Notes under the pieces: model-generated
The model's database searches: none
What the model was told of the DNA's origin: nothing
What the model saw: only the letters and a program-made list of their open reading frames with translations
Made by a program: the position numbers and the translations under genes
Shown: positions 34,871-43,120 of the stretch, one piece after another
How positions within the stretch are numbered: the first letter of the stretch is position 1
Layout: every line of letters starts with the position of its first letter
From: an uncultured Prevotella sp.
GTDB lineage: Bacteria > Bacteroidota > Bacteroidia > Bacteroidales > Bacteroidaceae
Direction of reading: 5' to 3'
NCBI GenBank assembly: GCA_900553465.1
Contig: USDT01000017.1
Coordinates: forward strand, 1 to 53,190
Length of the DNA: 53,190 nt

Positions 34871-35668
34871 TTACAGGCCGCGGGCTTTATATATAAGCTC
34901 TTTGGCGTTGTTTATCTCCTGGAATTTCTTCTCTGCGGCTTTCTTCACATCTTCGCCAAGTGTAGCTACGCGGTCCGGATGGTGTTTCAGCGCCATTTTT
35001 CTGTATGCGGCCTTTATCTCGTCGTCTGTCGCATCCGGACTTACACCAAGTACTTTGTATGCCGCATCGAGGCTGCTGTCGCCGTACTGCAGATTGAGCA
35101 TTGAGTCTATATCAGCAGTGGAAATGCCGAGATTGATGGCAACTTCTCTGAGTGCGTCGTTCTCTTCCTTTACGATGATGCCGTCGGCTTGGGCTATCAT
35201 TACGAGGAAATTAAGCAGTTGCAGGCGTTGCGAGTAGCCCAGATTTCTTTCTATCTGCCGGCAAGCATCCTGTATTGTGGCTCTGAAACTTGCTGCTCCC
35301 ATCTGTTTCTGTTGTTCGAACAGACGAAGCATTATTTTCTCTCCTTCGGCTTTGGCTATTTCTCCGAAATTACGGCTTAGAAAACGTCTTACAAGCTCCA
35401 TTTCGGAGTGCATGACCTTACCGTCGGCTTTGATGATGTAAGAGGACAGAACGAGAAGTGAGAAAAGAAAAGAATTGCGTTCTCCTTCATAGGCTCTTTG
35501 TTGGTTGTAATTGTCATCGAACATTTGTCCGTTGCCTTCGTCTTTGCCGTTGACACTGTCCATTCCTTTTTCAAAAAGCCATCCCAGGGCAAATCCTGCG
35601 AGTGCTCCCAGAGGGCCGCCTCCCAGTATGAATCCCAGATAGCCTCCTATCCATTTTGATGCTCCCAT
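34871..35668 (-). CDS. DjlA-like TerB/DnaJ-domain co-chaperone
   Basis: The 265-residue protein opens with a glycine-rich hydrophobic segment (WIGGYLGFILGGGPLGALAGFALGWLF, about 6-32) that is a likely membrane anchor. A TerB-like helical domain follows (about 65-185: FSLLVLSSYIIKADGKVMHSEMELVRRFL... LLNFLVMIAQADGIIVKEENDALREVA). The C-terminal J-domain has the essential HPD motif at residues 230-232 (KMALKHHPDRVATLG). This is the DjlA layout, so it probably stimulates DnaK at the inner membrane. It is convergent with the cdsZ-like gene. Confidence 0.92.
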   Translation of the reverse strand: MGASKWIGGYLGFILGGGPLGALAGFALGWLFEKGMDSVNGKDEGNGQMFDDNYNQQRAYEGERNSFLFSLLVLSSYIIKADGKVMHSEMELVRRFLSRNFGEIAKAEGEKIMLRLFEQQKQMGAASFRATIQDACRQIERNLGYSQRLQLLNFLVMIAQADGIIVKEENDALREVAINLGISTADIDSMLNLQYGDSSLDAAYKVLGVSPDATDDEIKAAYRKMALKHHPDRVATLGEDVKKAAEKKFQEINNAKELIYKARGL

Positions 35669-35768
35669 ATTTTGATTTTTATTTGATTATCGTTTGGTTA
35701 TTCCCGGCTGTTTTACTGTCATTTGTATAATGAGTCGGTAAATCCGTTTTGATGTATTACATTATATG

Positions 35769-35799
35769 CAAAGATAATGCCTTTGTGTTTTTCTGACAA
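35769..35799 (-). promoter_or_regulatory. Promoter for the djlA-like gene
   Basis: On the minus strand TATCTTTG (35769-35776) is preceded at 19 nt by TTGT (35796-35799), a near match to the -33 element. Confidence 0.6.
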
Positions 35800-35864
35800 T
35801 AAATTAAGTAAAAAGTAGATATTCTTTTATTTTTATAATAATTGTAACCAGATCAGTCCGGCTG

Positions 35865-36317
35865 TCATATGATGTCCGGATAGTTCGGAATATCTTTAAG
35901 AAATGTGTAGCTGCGCTGTTCGTAATCCATTTTGCAACAATAGTGTTGCAGACCGTTGCTCATGATCAGATAGTCTACGTGGAGCAGCAGGTTGTATGCC
36001 GATATCTGGTCAAATACGTTGCGTGTTATGGCGATGTCTGGTGCTTTGTATTCTATTATCATTATTGGCTTGAGACTTCTATTATATAATACGGTGTCGG
36101 CACGAAGTGATTTGGTGCCGCATTTCAGACTTACTTCGTTTGCCATGAGTGAGGCCGGATACGATTTGTGCTCTATCATATAATGTACGAAATGCTGTCT
36201 CACCCATTCTTCAGGAGTGAGTGCCACATGCTTTCTTCTGAGAATATCGTATATGGCCGGCCTTTGTTTTGTACCGGACAATTTTATTTGAAAACTTGGT
36301 AGGTTTAGTCGGATCAT
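35865..36317 (-). CDS. Orphan HsdR N-terminal-domain (PD-(D/E)XK nuclease-like) protein
   Basis: The 150-residue protein matches the type I restriction enzyme R subunit N-terminal domain (HSDR_N) alone. The nuclease-like core is visible: SLKCGTKSLRADTVLYNRSLKPIMIIEYKAPD, with Asp (RAD), Glu and Lys (EYK) forming a D-x(n)-E-x-K set. Helicase, hsdM and hsdS genes are absent. The ATG at 36315-36317 is used because a full promoter lies at 36427-36457, downstream of the ORF's earlier starts. The gene is divergent from holA, a pairing I recall as conserved in Bacteroidetes, so a role in replication or repair is more likely than restriction. Confidence 0.82.
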   Translation of the reverse strand: MIRLNLPSFQIKLSGTKQRPAIYDILRRKHVALTPEEWVRQHFVHYMIEHKSYPASLMANEVSLKCGTKSLRADTVLYNRSLKPIMIIEYKAPDIAITRNVFDQISAYNLLLHVDYLIMSNGLQHYCCKMDYEQRSYTFLKDIPNYPDII

Positions 36318-36426
36318 TTTATTAATTTTGTACCAAGGAATAATCCGTGCATAATGCAGATTCTGACAAGTTGTCTTTGTTGCAGAAGCAATGGATTTTG
36401 TGTCTGTACACGATTGTTTTTGATTG

Positions 36427-36457
36427 CAAAGATAATGTGAATAGTGTATGGAACAAA
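36427..36457 (-). promoter_or_regulatory. Consensus promoter for the HsdR_N gene
   Basis: On the minus strand TTTG (36454-36457), a 19-nt spacer and TATCTTTG (36427-36434) are an exact match. The 5' leader would be about 100 nt. Confidence 0.75.
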
Positions 36458-36606
36458 ATAATTCATGTCTGTTTTTATGGGTGGATGCATGATTCTGGCA
36501 CATCTCACAATGTATGGATCCATGAGGAAATGGAAGACGTTGTCTTTTCTGTTTCTGATCTTATTCAGTAGGATGTGTGTTGGTTTTAAAAAACAAGTAT
36601 TTCAAA

Positions 36607-37638
36607 ATGGCAGAAAAGAAGTCTGTGACAACATATGAATCTGTGATGCGTGATCTGAAAGCTCGCAGATTTTTCCCCATATATTTATTGATGGGTGAGG
36701 AGTCTTATTTCATAGATAAGATATCTGATTATATTTCAGATAATGTGTTACAGCCTGACGAATTGTTTTTCAATCAGAATATTCTTTTCGGTGCGGACGT
36801 CACAGCGTCACAGATAGTGGATATTGCAAAAGGTTATCCTGTGATGCCGGCAGAGCACAGACTGATTGTTGTCAAGGAAGCTCAGAATCTTCGTTCTTTT
36901 GATGCTTTGGAGAAATATCTTGATAAACCGGTGTCTTCGACAATTCTGGTATTGTGTTATAAGAACGGAACAATTGACAGACGTAAAAAGATTGTAGCGA
37001 AAGCAGAATCTGTCGGCGTTGTTTTTGAAAGCAAAAAAAAGCGCGATAATGAATTGCCGGGATTCATCACAACGTATATGAAAATGCACAAGGCGGCTAT
37101 TGATGAAAAGTCGGCAGCTATTGTTGCCGAACATATCGGTTCTGACATAAGTCGTCTTGTTTCTGAGTTGGACAAATTGCTTATCTCACTTCCGGATAAT
37201 GATAAACGGGTGACACCTGAAATCGTGGAACATCAGATCGGAGTAAGTAAGGATTACAACTCGTTTGAATTGCGTCGTGCCATCATTGAACGTGATATAA
37301 TGAAGGCAAATAGAATAGTAAATTATTTTGACAAAAATCCAAAGGCTGGTTCTGTCTATTCTTTCTTGCCTTTGTTATTTGGTTTCTTCCAGAATCTGAT
37401 GATAGCACATTATACTCCGAATCGCACAAATGATTCTGCTGTTGCAGAGGCGTTGGAACTGAAGACGCCATGGGCGGCAAAGGAGTATATGATCGGTATG
37501 AAAAATTACACTCCCATGAAGACAATGCAGATTATTTCTAAAATAAGAGAAATTGATGCCAAAAGTAAGGGGTTGGATAATCCAAATACAGGTTCTGGGG
37601 AGCTTATGAAAGAGCTTATATTCTATATTTTGCACTGA
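36607..37638 (+). CDS. holA: DNA polymerase III delta subunit
   Basis: HolA is the clamp-loader subunit that opens the sliding clamp. The 343-residue protein has the family start region RRFFPIYLLMGEESYFIDKISDYI (about 22-45), then GYPVMPAEHRLIVVKEAQNL (about 79-98), KPVSSTILVLCYKNGTIDRRKK (about 109-130) and GSDISRLVSELDKLLISLP (about 178-196). The C-terminal collar domain follows (about 220-343: FELRRAIIERDIMKANRIVNYF... LLFGFFQNLMIAHY). The ATG at 36607 is preferred over a GTG at 36577 because MAEKKSVTTYESVM fits known N-termini. The gene is divergent from the HsdR_N gene. Confidence 0.93.
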   Translation: MAEKKSVTTYESVMRDLKARRFFPIYLLMGEESYFIDKISDYISDNVLQPDELFFNQNILFGADVTASQIVDIAKGYPVMPAEHRLIVVKEAQNLRSFDALEKYLDKPVSSTILVLCYKNGTIDRRKKIVAKAESVGVVFESKKKRDNELPGFITTYMKMHKAAIDEKSAAIVAEHIGSDISRLVSELDKLLISLPDNDKRVTPEIVEHQIGVSKDYNSFELRRAIIERDIMKANRIVNYFDKNPKAGSVYSFLPLLFGFFQNLMIAHYTPNRTNDSAVAEALELKTPWAAKEYMIGMKNYTPMKTMQIISKIREIDAKSKGLDNPNTGSGELMKELIFYILH

Positions 37639-38333
37639 AAAACGCCCTTTTTCGTCCTGTTTTTTTCTAAAATACAACTTTTGTTTATAGCCTTTTTTTT
37701 GCATAAATAGCTATAAATACGATGGTTATGTGAATTATTCCCCCATATATTTTGAATATTTTGAGCTGATCTTGACGTTTGTCGGGATTATTGAAAAAAT
37801 GGAAAAAATTGCCATGATAGAGTTATGAAAATCAACAGTTAACCAATTTTTACATTTGAGTTTCCTGAATATTATATTGTAAACATGTTGGATACTTGCG
37901 TGATTATCACATTTGTAAATGTGTAATATAAATCTTTGTGTGAATTAAACAAATATTGATTTGTGTATGCAAATCAATATTATTTTACTTTATATATGCA
38001 TATGTATATATATGCAATAGGCGTTTTGTGCGTATATATTAGTGCAAATGAGCCAGTTAAGAGAAAATATTAATATAAATATTTAATATTCGTACTATTA
38101 TATAGGAATAATACCTAAAATAATAACGATTTTACCTATTTATACATTGAAATAAACCCATTCATTATCAGCGTAAAATAATGATATGCATAAACAAAAT
38201 ATTAGATGTGTTTTCTGCACTATAATATAGATTTGTATATGTAAATGTATATTGTCAGAATTATTGTTGTTTGAAATATTGAATTTGATATTATAAATGT
38301 AATTTATTTAAATGTAAATATGCTATACAAATG
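37639..38333. other. Very AT-rich ORF-less region upstream of the XRE regulator
   Basis: Roughly 700 bp of markedly AT-rich sequence has no convincing ORF. A perfect 12-bp inverted repeat lies at 37952-37981 (AATATTGATTTG, 6-nt loop, CAAATCAATATT) about 14 bp after a near -7 box (AATCTTTG, 37931-37938). It looks like a regulatory or nucleoid-protein-bound region; low-complexity A/T runs dominate. Confidence 0.5.
37952..37981. repeat. Perfect 12-bp inverted repeat, candidate operator
   Basis: AATATTGATTTG (37952-37963) and CAAATCAATATT (37970-37981) are separated by TGTATG. It sits 435 bp upstream of the XRE gene. Operator or hairpin cannot be decided from sequence. Confidence 0.6.
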
Positions 38334-38364
38334 TTGTGTATGTGATTTTTTTGTTTTAATTTTG
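38334..38364 (+). promoter_or_regulatory. Promoter for the XRE regulator
   Basis: TTGT (38334-38337), a 19-nt spacer, then TAATTTTG (38357-38364). The start codon follows 51 bp later. Confidence 0.6.
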
Positions 38365-38415
38365 TGGAATCAATATAAAACACCTATTTATAGACTATAA
38401 AAACAACTTTTATAT

Positions 38416-38871
38416 ATGAAAGACAGAATCAGAAAGGTCATGGAGAGTCAACATATGACACAACAGGTATTTGCTGAATTCATTCAAATTGCTCCGGCAA
38501 CATTAAGCAGTATATTCACCGGTCGTACCCGTCCTACTCTTACAATCGTCGAAGCAATAAAAAATAAGATACCTAATATATCTACAGATTGGCTATTGTT
38601 TGGAAATGGTGATATGTATATTGACGGTGAGGATGCAGATCTTTCAGAGAAAGCTCAGGATGATTCTGGAAGGGTTACGGAGAGGATGCTTGATTTTGAT
38701 GATCAACAACCCTCCCCTTCGGTAAAACCTTCCTCTGTATCAGGTGTTCAGTTTTCGTATAGCGATACAAAAAATATAGTAAAAAATTTTGACAAACCAC
38801 AACGCAAAATAACTGAAATAAGAATCTTCTATGATGATCAGACTTGGGAAACATTCGTGCCTAAGAAATAA
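38416..38871 (+). CDS. XRE-family HTH transcriptional regulator
   Basis: The 151-residue protein has an N-terminal helix-turn-helix (about residues 5-60): VMESQHMTQQVFAEFIQIAPATLSSIFTGRTRPTLTIVEAIKNKIPNISTDWLLFGNGDMY, a Cro/C1-type fold. A low-complexity acidic and Pro/Ser-rich linker follows (about 65-115), then a short C-terminal segment KITEIRIFYDDQTWETFVPKK that I recall from a Bacteroidetes regulator subgroup. Its own promoter lies at 38334-38364, after about 700 bp of AT-rich sequence with a perfect inverted repeat. Autoregulation is a plausible inference. It is not next to a toxin, phage or mobile gene. Its targets are unknown. Confidence 0.88.
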   Translation: MKDRIRKVMESQHMTQQVFAEFIQIAPATLSSIFTGRTRPTLTIVEAIKNKIPNISTDWLLFGNGDMYIDGEDADLSEKAQDDSGRVTERMLDFDDQQPSPSVKPSSVSGVQFSYSDTKNIVKNFDKPQRKITEIRIFYDDQTWETFVPKK

Positions 38872-39090
38872 GGTGATATAATGTTTCACGCTATTATCAT
38901 CATGTTGTTTTATTCGGAAATATTATATTGTCAATGGTTCTTTGGGGAGTGTTTTTCGTTATGTATAGTAACGAAAAGGAGTTTGGATAATAACTCTCAG
39001 GTGATAGCGCGTTGTATGCGTCTGTAGCGCATTTTATGGAGTATACGGGTCTTATAGTTCCTTATGAATGTTTATGAACGTATGATAATA

Positions 39091-39133
39091 AAAAGCGCCT
39101 GACTGTTTATCAAATAACAGCCAGGCGCTTTTT
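39091..39133. terminator. Bidirectional terminator between the XRE and acidic-protein genes
   Basis: AAAAGCGCCTG-A-CTGTT pairs with AACAG-C-CAGGCGCTTTT around an 8-nt loop. A-run and T-run lie on both sides. Confidence 0.85.
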
Positions 39134-39160
39134 ATATCAATCGAATATTCGGAACTATTA

Positions 39161-39958
39161 TCAATAGTTGTCGTCGTCTGTGACGTCTTCGGCTTCAAGT
39201 GTCAGTTCTTCCGGATCGGTTTCGAATGTTGTGCGATAACTTTCTTCTGTCAGCTTGTCTTCATCGAAAGCATCATCGTCGTCATCGTCATATTTATCGT
39301 CTTTGTCCTCATCGTAGTCATCGTCATCATCGTCAAGTCCACGATATTTGTTGTTTTCTGAATCTTTCAGAGGCATATAAGGCTCGCTCTCCGGTTTCTC
39401 CTTGGCAAATATGGCTTCCACCCACATGCCTTTTTCTATTTCCAGGACTTCGTATCCGTCATTTACTTTCTTTTCATACATGCCTCCAGGTTTATGGAGT
39501 CTGGTTTTCGGTAAAGTGGTTGTACTGATGTCAAATCCGCTTTCAATTATATCACGGATGCTCTGTGAGAGAGACTCCCAGCCACCTCCGAAATTGCTGT
39601 CGATCACTTCGAGCAGTTTTTCTGCCGTGATATGATGTATGTTTTCGTATGTGAGGTCTGTCACTCTGGCTATCGGACGTTTCTTTATTGCCCATTTTGC
39701 CTTGTTATTCTCATCCAGGCGTATTGTTCCGATTTTATATCCACGTGCCTCATATTTGCTGATAACCTCTGGTTTGGCTATTTTCACCTCTTCCATGTCG
39801 AACGCGCTACGTATTACATCAATGTAATGCCGCATGTTGTCCTTGAGGTCAGCATCCCTTTCTGCAGATTCCCACATGTGCAGAATGTCGTTTTCCTGTA
39901 AATCCCACACATTGCTTTTTGTTAATGTTTTAAGAGTTAATGCTTTCTGTTGTTTCAT
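39161..39958 (-). CDS. Hypothetical protein with Asp-rich acidic tail
   Basis: I do not recognise a family for this 265-residue soluble protein. The N-terminal 195 residues look like a folded domain, including KSNVWDLQENDILHMWESAERDADLKDNMRHYIDVIRSAF (about 14-53) and ITAEKLLEVIDSNFGGGWESLSQSIRDIIESGFDIS (about 110-145). The last 60 residues are extremely acidic with runs of Asp (LDDDDDDYDEDKDDKYDDDDDDAFDEDK), likely disordered. No signal peptide or membrane helix is visible. It starts 9 bp after the stop of the amidase gene, in one operon. Possible roles include a DNA mimic, a histone-like or ribosome partner, or a Ca2+/Mg2+ binder; all are guesses. Confidence 0.75.
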   Translation of the reverse strand: MKQQKALTLKTLTKSNVWDLQENDILHMWESAERDADLKDNMRHYIDVIRSAFDMEEVKIAKPEVISKYEARGYKIGTIRLDENNKAKWAIKKRPIARVTDLTYENIHHITAEKLLEVIDSNFGGGWESLSQSIRDIIESGFDISTTTLPKTRLHKPGGMYEKKVNDGYEVLEIEKGMWVEAIFAKEKPESEPYMPLKDSENNKYRGLDDDDDDYDEDKDDKYDDDDDDAFDEDKLTEESYRTTFETDPEELTLEAEDVTDDDNY

Positions 39959-39967
39959 ATCATAATG

Positions 39968-40741
39968 TTACTTATTGTCTCTTTCGTCCAATACGTTGAA
40001 TGTCCGCCTGTAGCTTGTCATCTTGTTTTTGTCAATGACGGCAGTGGCGAACTGCTGTTTTCCGGCTTCACATTCAGTCAATATCCGTCCTTCCGGATCT
40101 ATTATCCGGCTGTGGCCTGAATAATATGCAGTTTTGTCGTGTCCCGTTCTGTTGCATGCGATGAAATAGCATTGGTTCTCTATAGCACGTGCTTTTGTGA
40201 GTACATCCCATGCTTCATGGCGCATATCGGGCCAGTTCGCAACATTTATTATTGCGTCATAGTCGTTGTTATAGCGCAGCCATAACGGAAATCTCAAGTC
40301 GTAGCATATTGTGAGCAGGAATCGCCATCCTTTCCATTCTGCAATCACGCGTTTATCATCTGCGGCAAACATGATGTCTTCGCCTGCGGGTCCGAACAGA
40401 TGATGTTTGTCATACCATGTGTACGAACCGTCCGGTTTTACAAAGAACAGTCTGTTTCTATATGGATGTATGGCCATGTTTGCTTTGTTTTCGTTTTTTA
40501 CGGCCATGCTTCCACACACTACGGCGTCCGTCTGCCGCGCGGTTTCCTGCATCCATTCCAGTGCCCGGTCTGATGATGAGGCCGAGACCTCTTCTTTTGC
40601 GACGGCAAAGCCGGTGTTCCACATTTCCGGCAGGACATACATATCGCTTTCTCCTGCAGAGAATATGATATTCCGGGCAGCAGATGCGTTGTTGTCAAAC
40701 GCAGCCCATTGTATGTCTGTCTGAACGATTGTTATCTTCAT
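39968..40741 (-). CDS. Nitrilase-superfamily omega-amidase (Nit2/YafV type)
   Basis: The 257-residue cytosolic C-N hydrolase has the complete nitrilase catalytic triad: E39 (LPEMW), K112 (YDKHHLFG) and C146 (LTICYDLRFP). The short length and the LPEMWNTGF and YDKHHLF variants fit the omega-amidase branch, which deaminates alpha-ketoglutaramate and alpha-ketosuccinamate in methionine-salvage and glutamine transamination pathways. The ATG at 40739-40741 starts MKITIVQTDI, the family N-terminus; an in-frame ATG at 40753 would add four residues. It is divergent from rarA, with a TACTTTTG box at 40764-40771. Confidence 0.9.
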   Translation of the reverse strand: MKITIVQTDIQWAAFDNNASAARNIIFSAGESDMYVLPEMWNTGFAVAKEEVSASSSDRALEWMQETARQTDAVVCGSMAVKNENKANMAIHPYRNRLFFVKPDGSYTWYDKHHLFGPAGEDIMFAADDKRVIAEWKGWRFLLTICYDLRFPLWLRYNNDYDAIINVANWPDMRHEAWDVLTKARAIENQCYFIACNRTGHDKTAYYSGHSRIIDPEGRILTECEAGKQQFATAVIDKNKMTSYRRTFNVLDERDNK

Positions 40742-40763
40742 AATACGTCGCAATGAGGCGCTG

Positions 40764-40795
40764 CAAAAGTATATACTTTACTTTTAATTTACAAG
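40764..40795 (-). promoter_or_regulatory. Promoter for the amidase operon
   Basis: On the minus strand TACTTTTG (40764-40771) is preceded at 20 nt by CTTG (40792-40795), a near match to the -33 element. Confidence 0.5.
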
Positions 40796-40811
40796 TTTTT
40801 CATATAGAATT

Positions 40812-40843
40812 TTTGTCGGTGTCGCATATATTTCCTAATTTTG
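40812..40843 (+). promoter_or_regulatory. rarA promoter directly abutting the start codon
   Basis: TTTG (40812-40815), a 20-nt spacer, then TAATTTTG (40836-40843) match the consensus. The -7 box ends 8 bp before the ATG at 40852, so the transcript would be leaderless or nearly so. Confidence 0.65.
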
Positions 40844-40851
40844 TACATGAT

Positions 40852-42126
40852 ATGAGTGAGCCTTTGGCAGAAAGAATGAGACCCCGTACGATCGACGAAT
40901 ATGTCGGTCAGAAACATCTTGTAGGTGAGGGGGCAGTCCTGCGCAGAATGATCGATGCAGGACGCATATCTTCGTTTATTTTATGGGGGCCTCCCGGTGT
41001 TGGGAAAACCACTCTGGCACAGATCATTGCCAACAAGTTGGAAACACCTTTTTATACGCTCAGTGCTGTGACAAGCGGCGTAAAAGACGTTCGTGATGTT
41101 ATCGAACGTGCACGCAAGGGCCAGTTTTTTTCCACGGCTTCACCCATTCTGTTTATTGACGAGATTCACCGTTTCAGCAAGTCGCAGCAGGATTCACTGC
41201 TCGGAGCTGTGGAGCGGGGTGTCGTTACGTTAATAGGCGCCACCACCGAAAATCCGTCGTTCGAGGTTATCAGGCCGCTACTCTCGCGTTGTCAGCTGTA
41301 TGTTCTGAAACCACTTGATAAGGACGATCTTCTCGAACTTCTCAACCGTGCCGTCACAAAGGACGTCGAACTCAGCCGCAGACATATCGAATTGCGCGAG
41401 ACCGATGCACTTTTGAGATACAGCGGTGGCGATGCCCGCAAGTTGCTCAATATTCTCGAACTTGTAGTTGAGGCTGAGAGTGGCGATGTTGTCATAACCG
41501 ATGACATTGTTGTGAACCGTTTGCAGCAGAATCCTCTTGCATACGACAAGGACGGCGAGATGCACTATGACATTGTATCGGCATTCATCAAAAGCATACG
41601 TGGCAGTGATCCCGATGCGGCGCTTTACTGGATGGCACGCATGATAGAGGGTGGAGAGGATCCAAAGTTCATTGCCCGCCGTCTGGTCATAAGTGCGGCA
41701 GAGGACATCGGACTGGCTAATCCCAACGCATTGCTTCTTGCAAATGCAGCCTTCGATGCCGTTACCAAGATTGGCTGGCCCGAAGGACGCATACCGTTGG
41801 CTGAGGCGGCGGTCTATCTTGCCACAAGCCCGAAGAGCAACTCTGCGTATATGGGCATCAACTCTGCATTGGAGATTGTACGGCGTACCGGCAATCAGCC
41901 AGTGCCGCTCCATTTGCGCAATGCTCCGACCGAGCTTATGAAGAATATCGGCTACAGCGACGGATACAAATACTCGCACGACTTTCCCGGCCATTTCGTC
42001 AGACAGCAGTATATGCCCGACGAACTGACGGATACAAGAATATGGCATGCCCAGCATACACCTACCGAAGAAAAGCAGTATCAGTGGATGTTGCAGTGCT
42101 GGGGCGACAGATTCAAGGATAATTGA
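40852..42126 (+). CDS. rarA: Replication-associated recombination protein A (RarA/MgsA)
   Basis: RarA is a clamp-loader-like AAA+ ATPase that acts at stalled replication forks. The 424-residue protein starts MSEPLAERMRPRTIDEYVGQKHLVG, as in its relatives. Walker A is GPPGVGKT (46-53), Walker B is LFIDEIHR (100-107), and sensor 1 is LIGATTENPSFEV. The C-terminal tetramerisation domain follows (about 300-424: IARRLVISAAEDIGLANPNALLLANAAFDAV... YKYSHDFPGHFVRQQYMPDEL). The ATG at 40852 is chosen, and the promoter ends 8 bp before it, which implies an almost leaderless mRNA. The hydroxyacid dehydrogenase gene follows 35 bp downstream. Confidence 0.95.
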   Translation: MSEPLAERMRPRTIDEYVGQKHLVGEGAVLRRMIDAGRISSFILWGPPGVGKTTLAQIIANKLETPFYTLSAVTSGVKDVRDVIERARKGQFFSTASPILFIDEIHRFSKSQQDSLLGAVERGVVTLIGATTENPSFEVIRPLLSRCQLYVLKPLDKDDLLELLNRAVTKDVELSRRHIELRETDALLRYSGGDARKLLNILELVVEAESGDVVITDDIVVNRLQQNPLAYDKDGEMHYDIVSAFIKSIRGSDPDAALYWMARMIEGGEDPKFIARRLVISAAEDIGLANPNALLLANAAFDAVTKIGWPEGRIPLAEAAVYLATSPKSNSAYMGINSALEIVRRTGNQPVPLHLRNAPTELMKNIGYSDGYKYSHDFPGHFVRQQYMPDELTDTRIWHAQHTPTEEKQYQWMLQCWGDRFKDN

Positions 42127-42161
42127 CCCACAAGGATAATAGAACAAAATAACATTAAAAT

Positions 42162-43118
42162 ATGAAAATCGTTATATTGGATGGCCACTGTGCCAATCCC
42201 GGCGACCTGTCGTGGGAGCCGCTGAAAGAATTTGGAGAACTCGTGGTTTATCCACGCACTTCTGTAGAAGAAGTAGTCAGCCGGATCGGTGATGCCGAGG
42301 CTGTGATGACAAACAAGACAGTGCTCGACGCTGCTACTCTTTCCAAACTTCCCCGTCTTAAGTATATAGGAGTTCTTGCCACAGGATTCAACACTGTTGA
42401 TATTGATGCCGCACGCAAGCTCGGCATCGTTGTCACCAATGTTCCGGCATACAGTACGGACAGCGTGGCACAAATGGTTTTCGCGCATATCCTGAATATC
42501 ACCAACCGTGTGGAGCATTATGCCGCACAGAACCGCGCCGGACGCTGGAGCGAGGGCGAAGACTTCTGTTATGCAGACACACCCCTCACCGAACTTTCCG
42601 GCAAGACGCTCGGCATTGTAGGACTCGGCAACATAGGTGGAAAGGTGGCACGTATTGCTATGGATTTCGGCATGGACGTTTTTGCCTTCACGAGCAAGCA
42701 TCTCTCCGAACTGCCCGCCGGAATACAGAAGACCACTATGGACGGACTGCTTGCCGTGAGTGATATCCTCACGCTCCACTGTCCGCTTACCGACTCGACA
42801 CGCAATCTCATCAACCGCGACAGCATAGCACGTATGCGTCCCGGAGCAATAATCATCAACACCAGCCGCGGACCTGTTATTAACGAACACGACGTGGCAG
42901 AGGCTCTTGAGAGCGGACGCCTTGCCGCCTATGGTGCCGACGTGATGAGCTGCGAGCCTCCTTCGGCAGAAAATCCTCTGCTCAGACAGCCTAATGCATA
43001 CATAACGCCTCACATAGCCTGGGCCACCCGCGAAGCACGTATACGTCTTGTCAAGTGTGCCATAAACAATGTGAGAGCATTTGTCGACGGAAATCCTGTA
43101 AACGTAGTCAACCGCTGA
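42162..43118 (+). CDS. D-2-hydroxyacid dehydrogenase (glycerate-dehydrogenase-like)
   Basis: The 318-residue NAD(P)-dependent enzyme has the D-isomer-specific dehydrogenase fold. The Rossmann motif is GLGNIG (154-159), and the catalytic set is R236 (NTSRGPVI), E265 (MSCEPP) and H284 (ITPHIAWA). The YTSK-like VFAFTSKH after the second strand resembles glycerate/hydroxypyruvate reductases, where Thr or Ser may replace the NAD-binding Asp; this is a hint, not proof of cofactor. Expected reaction: hydroxypyruvate to D-glycerate. It follows rarA by 35 bp and the TRIC gene by 2 bp, so all three may be cotranscribed. Confidence 0.9.
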   Translation: MKIVILDGHCANPGDLSWEPLKEFGELVVYPRTSVEEVVSRIGDAEAVMTNKTVLDAATLSKLPRLKYIGVLATGFNTVDIDAARKLGIVVTNVPAYSTDSVAQMVFAHILNITNRVEHYAAQNRAGRWSEGEDFCYADTPLTELSGKTLGIVGLGNIGGKVARIAMDFGMDVFAFTSKHLSELPAGIQKTTMDGLLAVSDILTLHCPLTDSTRNLINRDSIARMRPGAIIINTSRGPVINEHDVAEALESGRLAAYGADVMSCEPPSAENPLLRQPNAYITPHIAWATREARIRLVKCAINNVRAFVDGNPVNVVNR

Positions 43119-43120
43119 CG

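Noticed and set aside
35865..36503. Type I restriction-modification system
   Set aside because: Only the HsdR N-terminal domain is present; no methylase, specificity or helicase gene is in the window.
36318..36503. Longer start for the HsdR_N gene (extends to 36503)
   Set aside because: A full consensus promoter at 36427-36457 lies inside that extension, and the extra residues are not protein-like.
37639..38415. Replication origin (oriC)
   Set aside because: The region is AT-rich, but I saw no cluster of DnaA boxes and no dnaA or gyrB neighbours.
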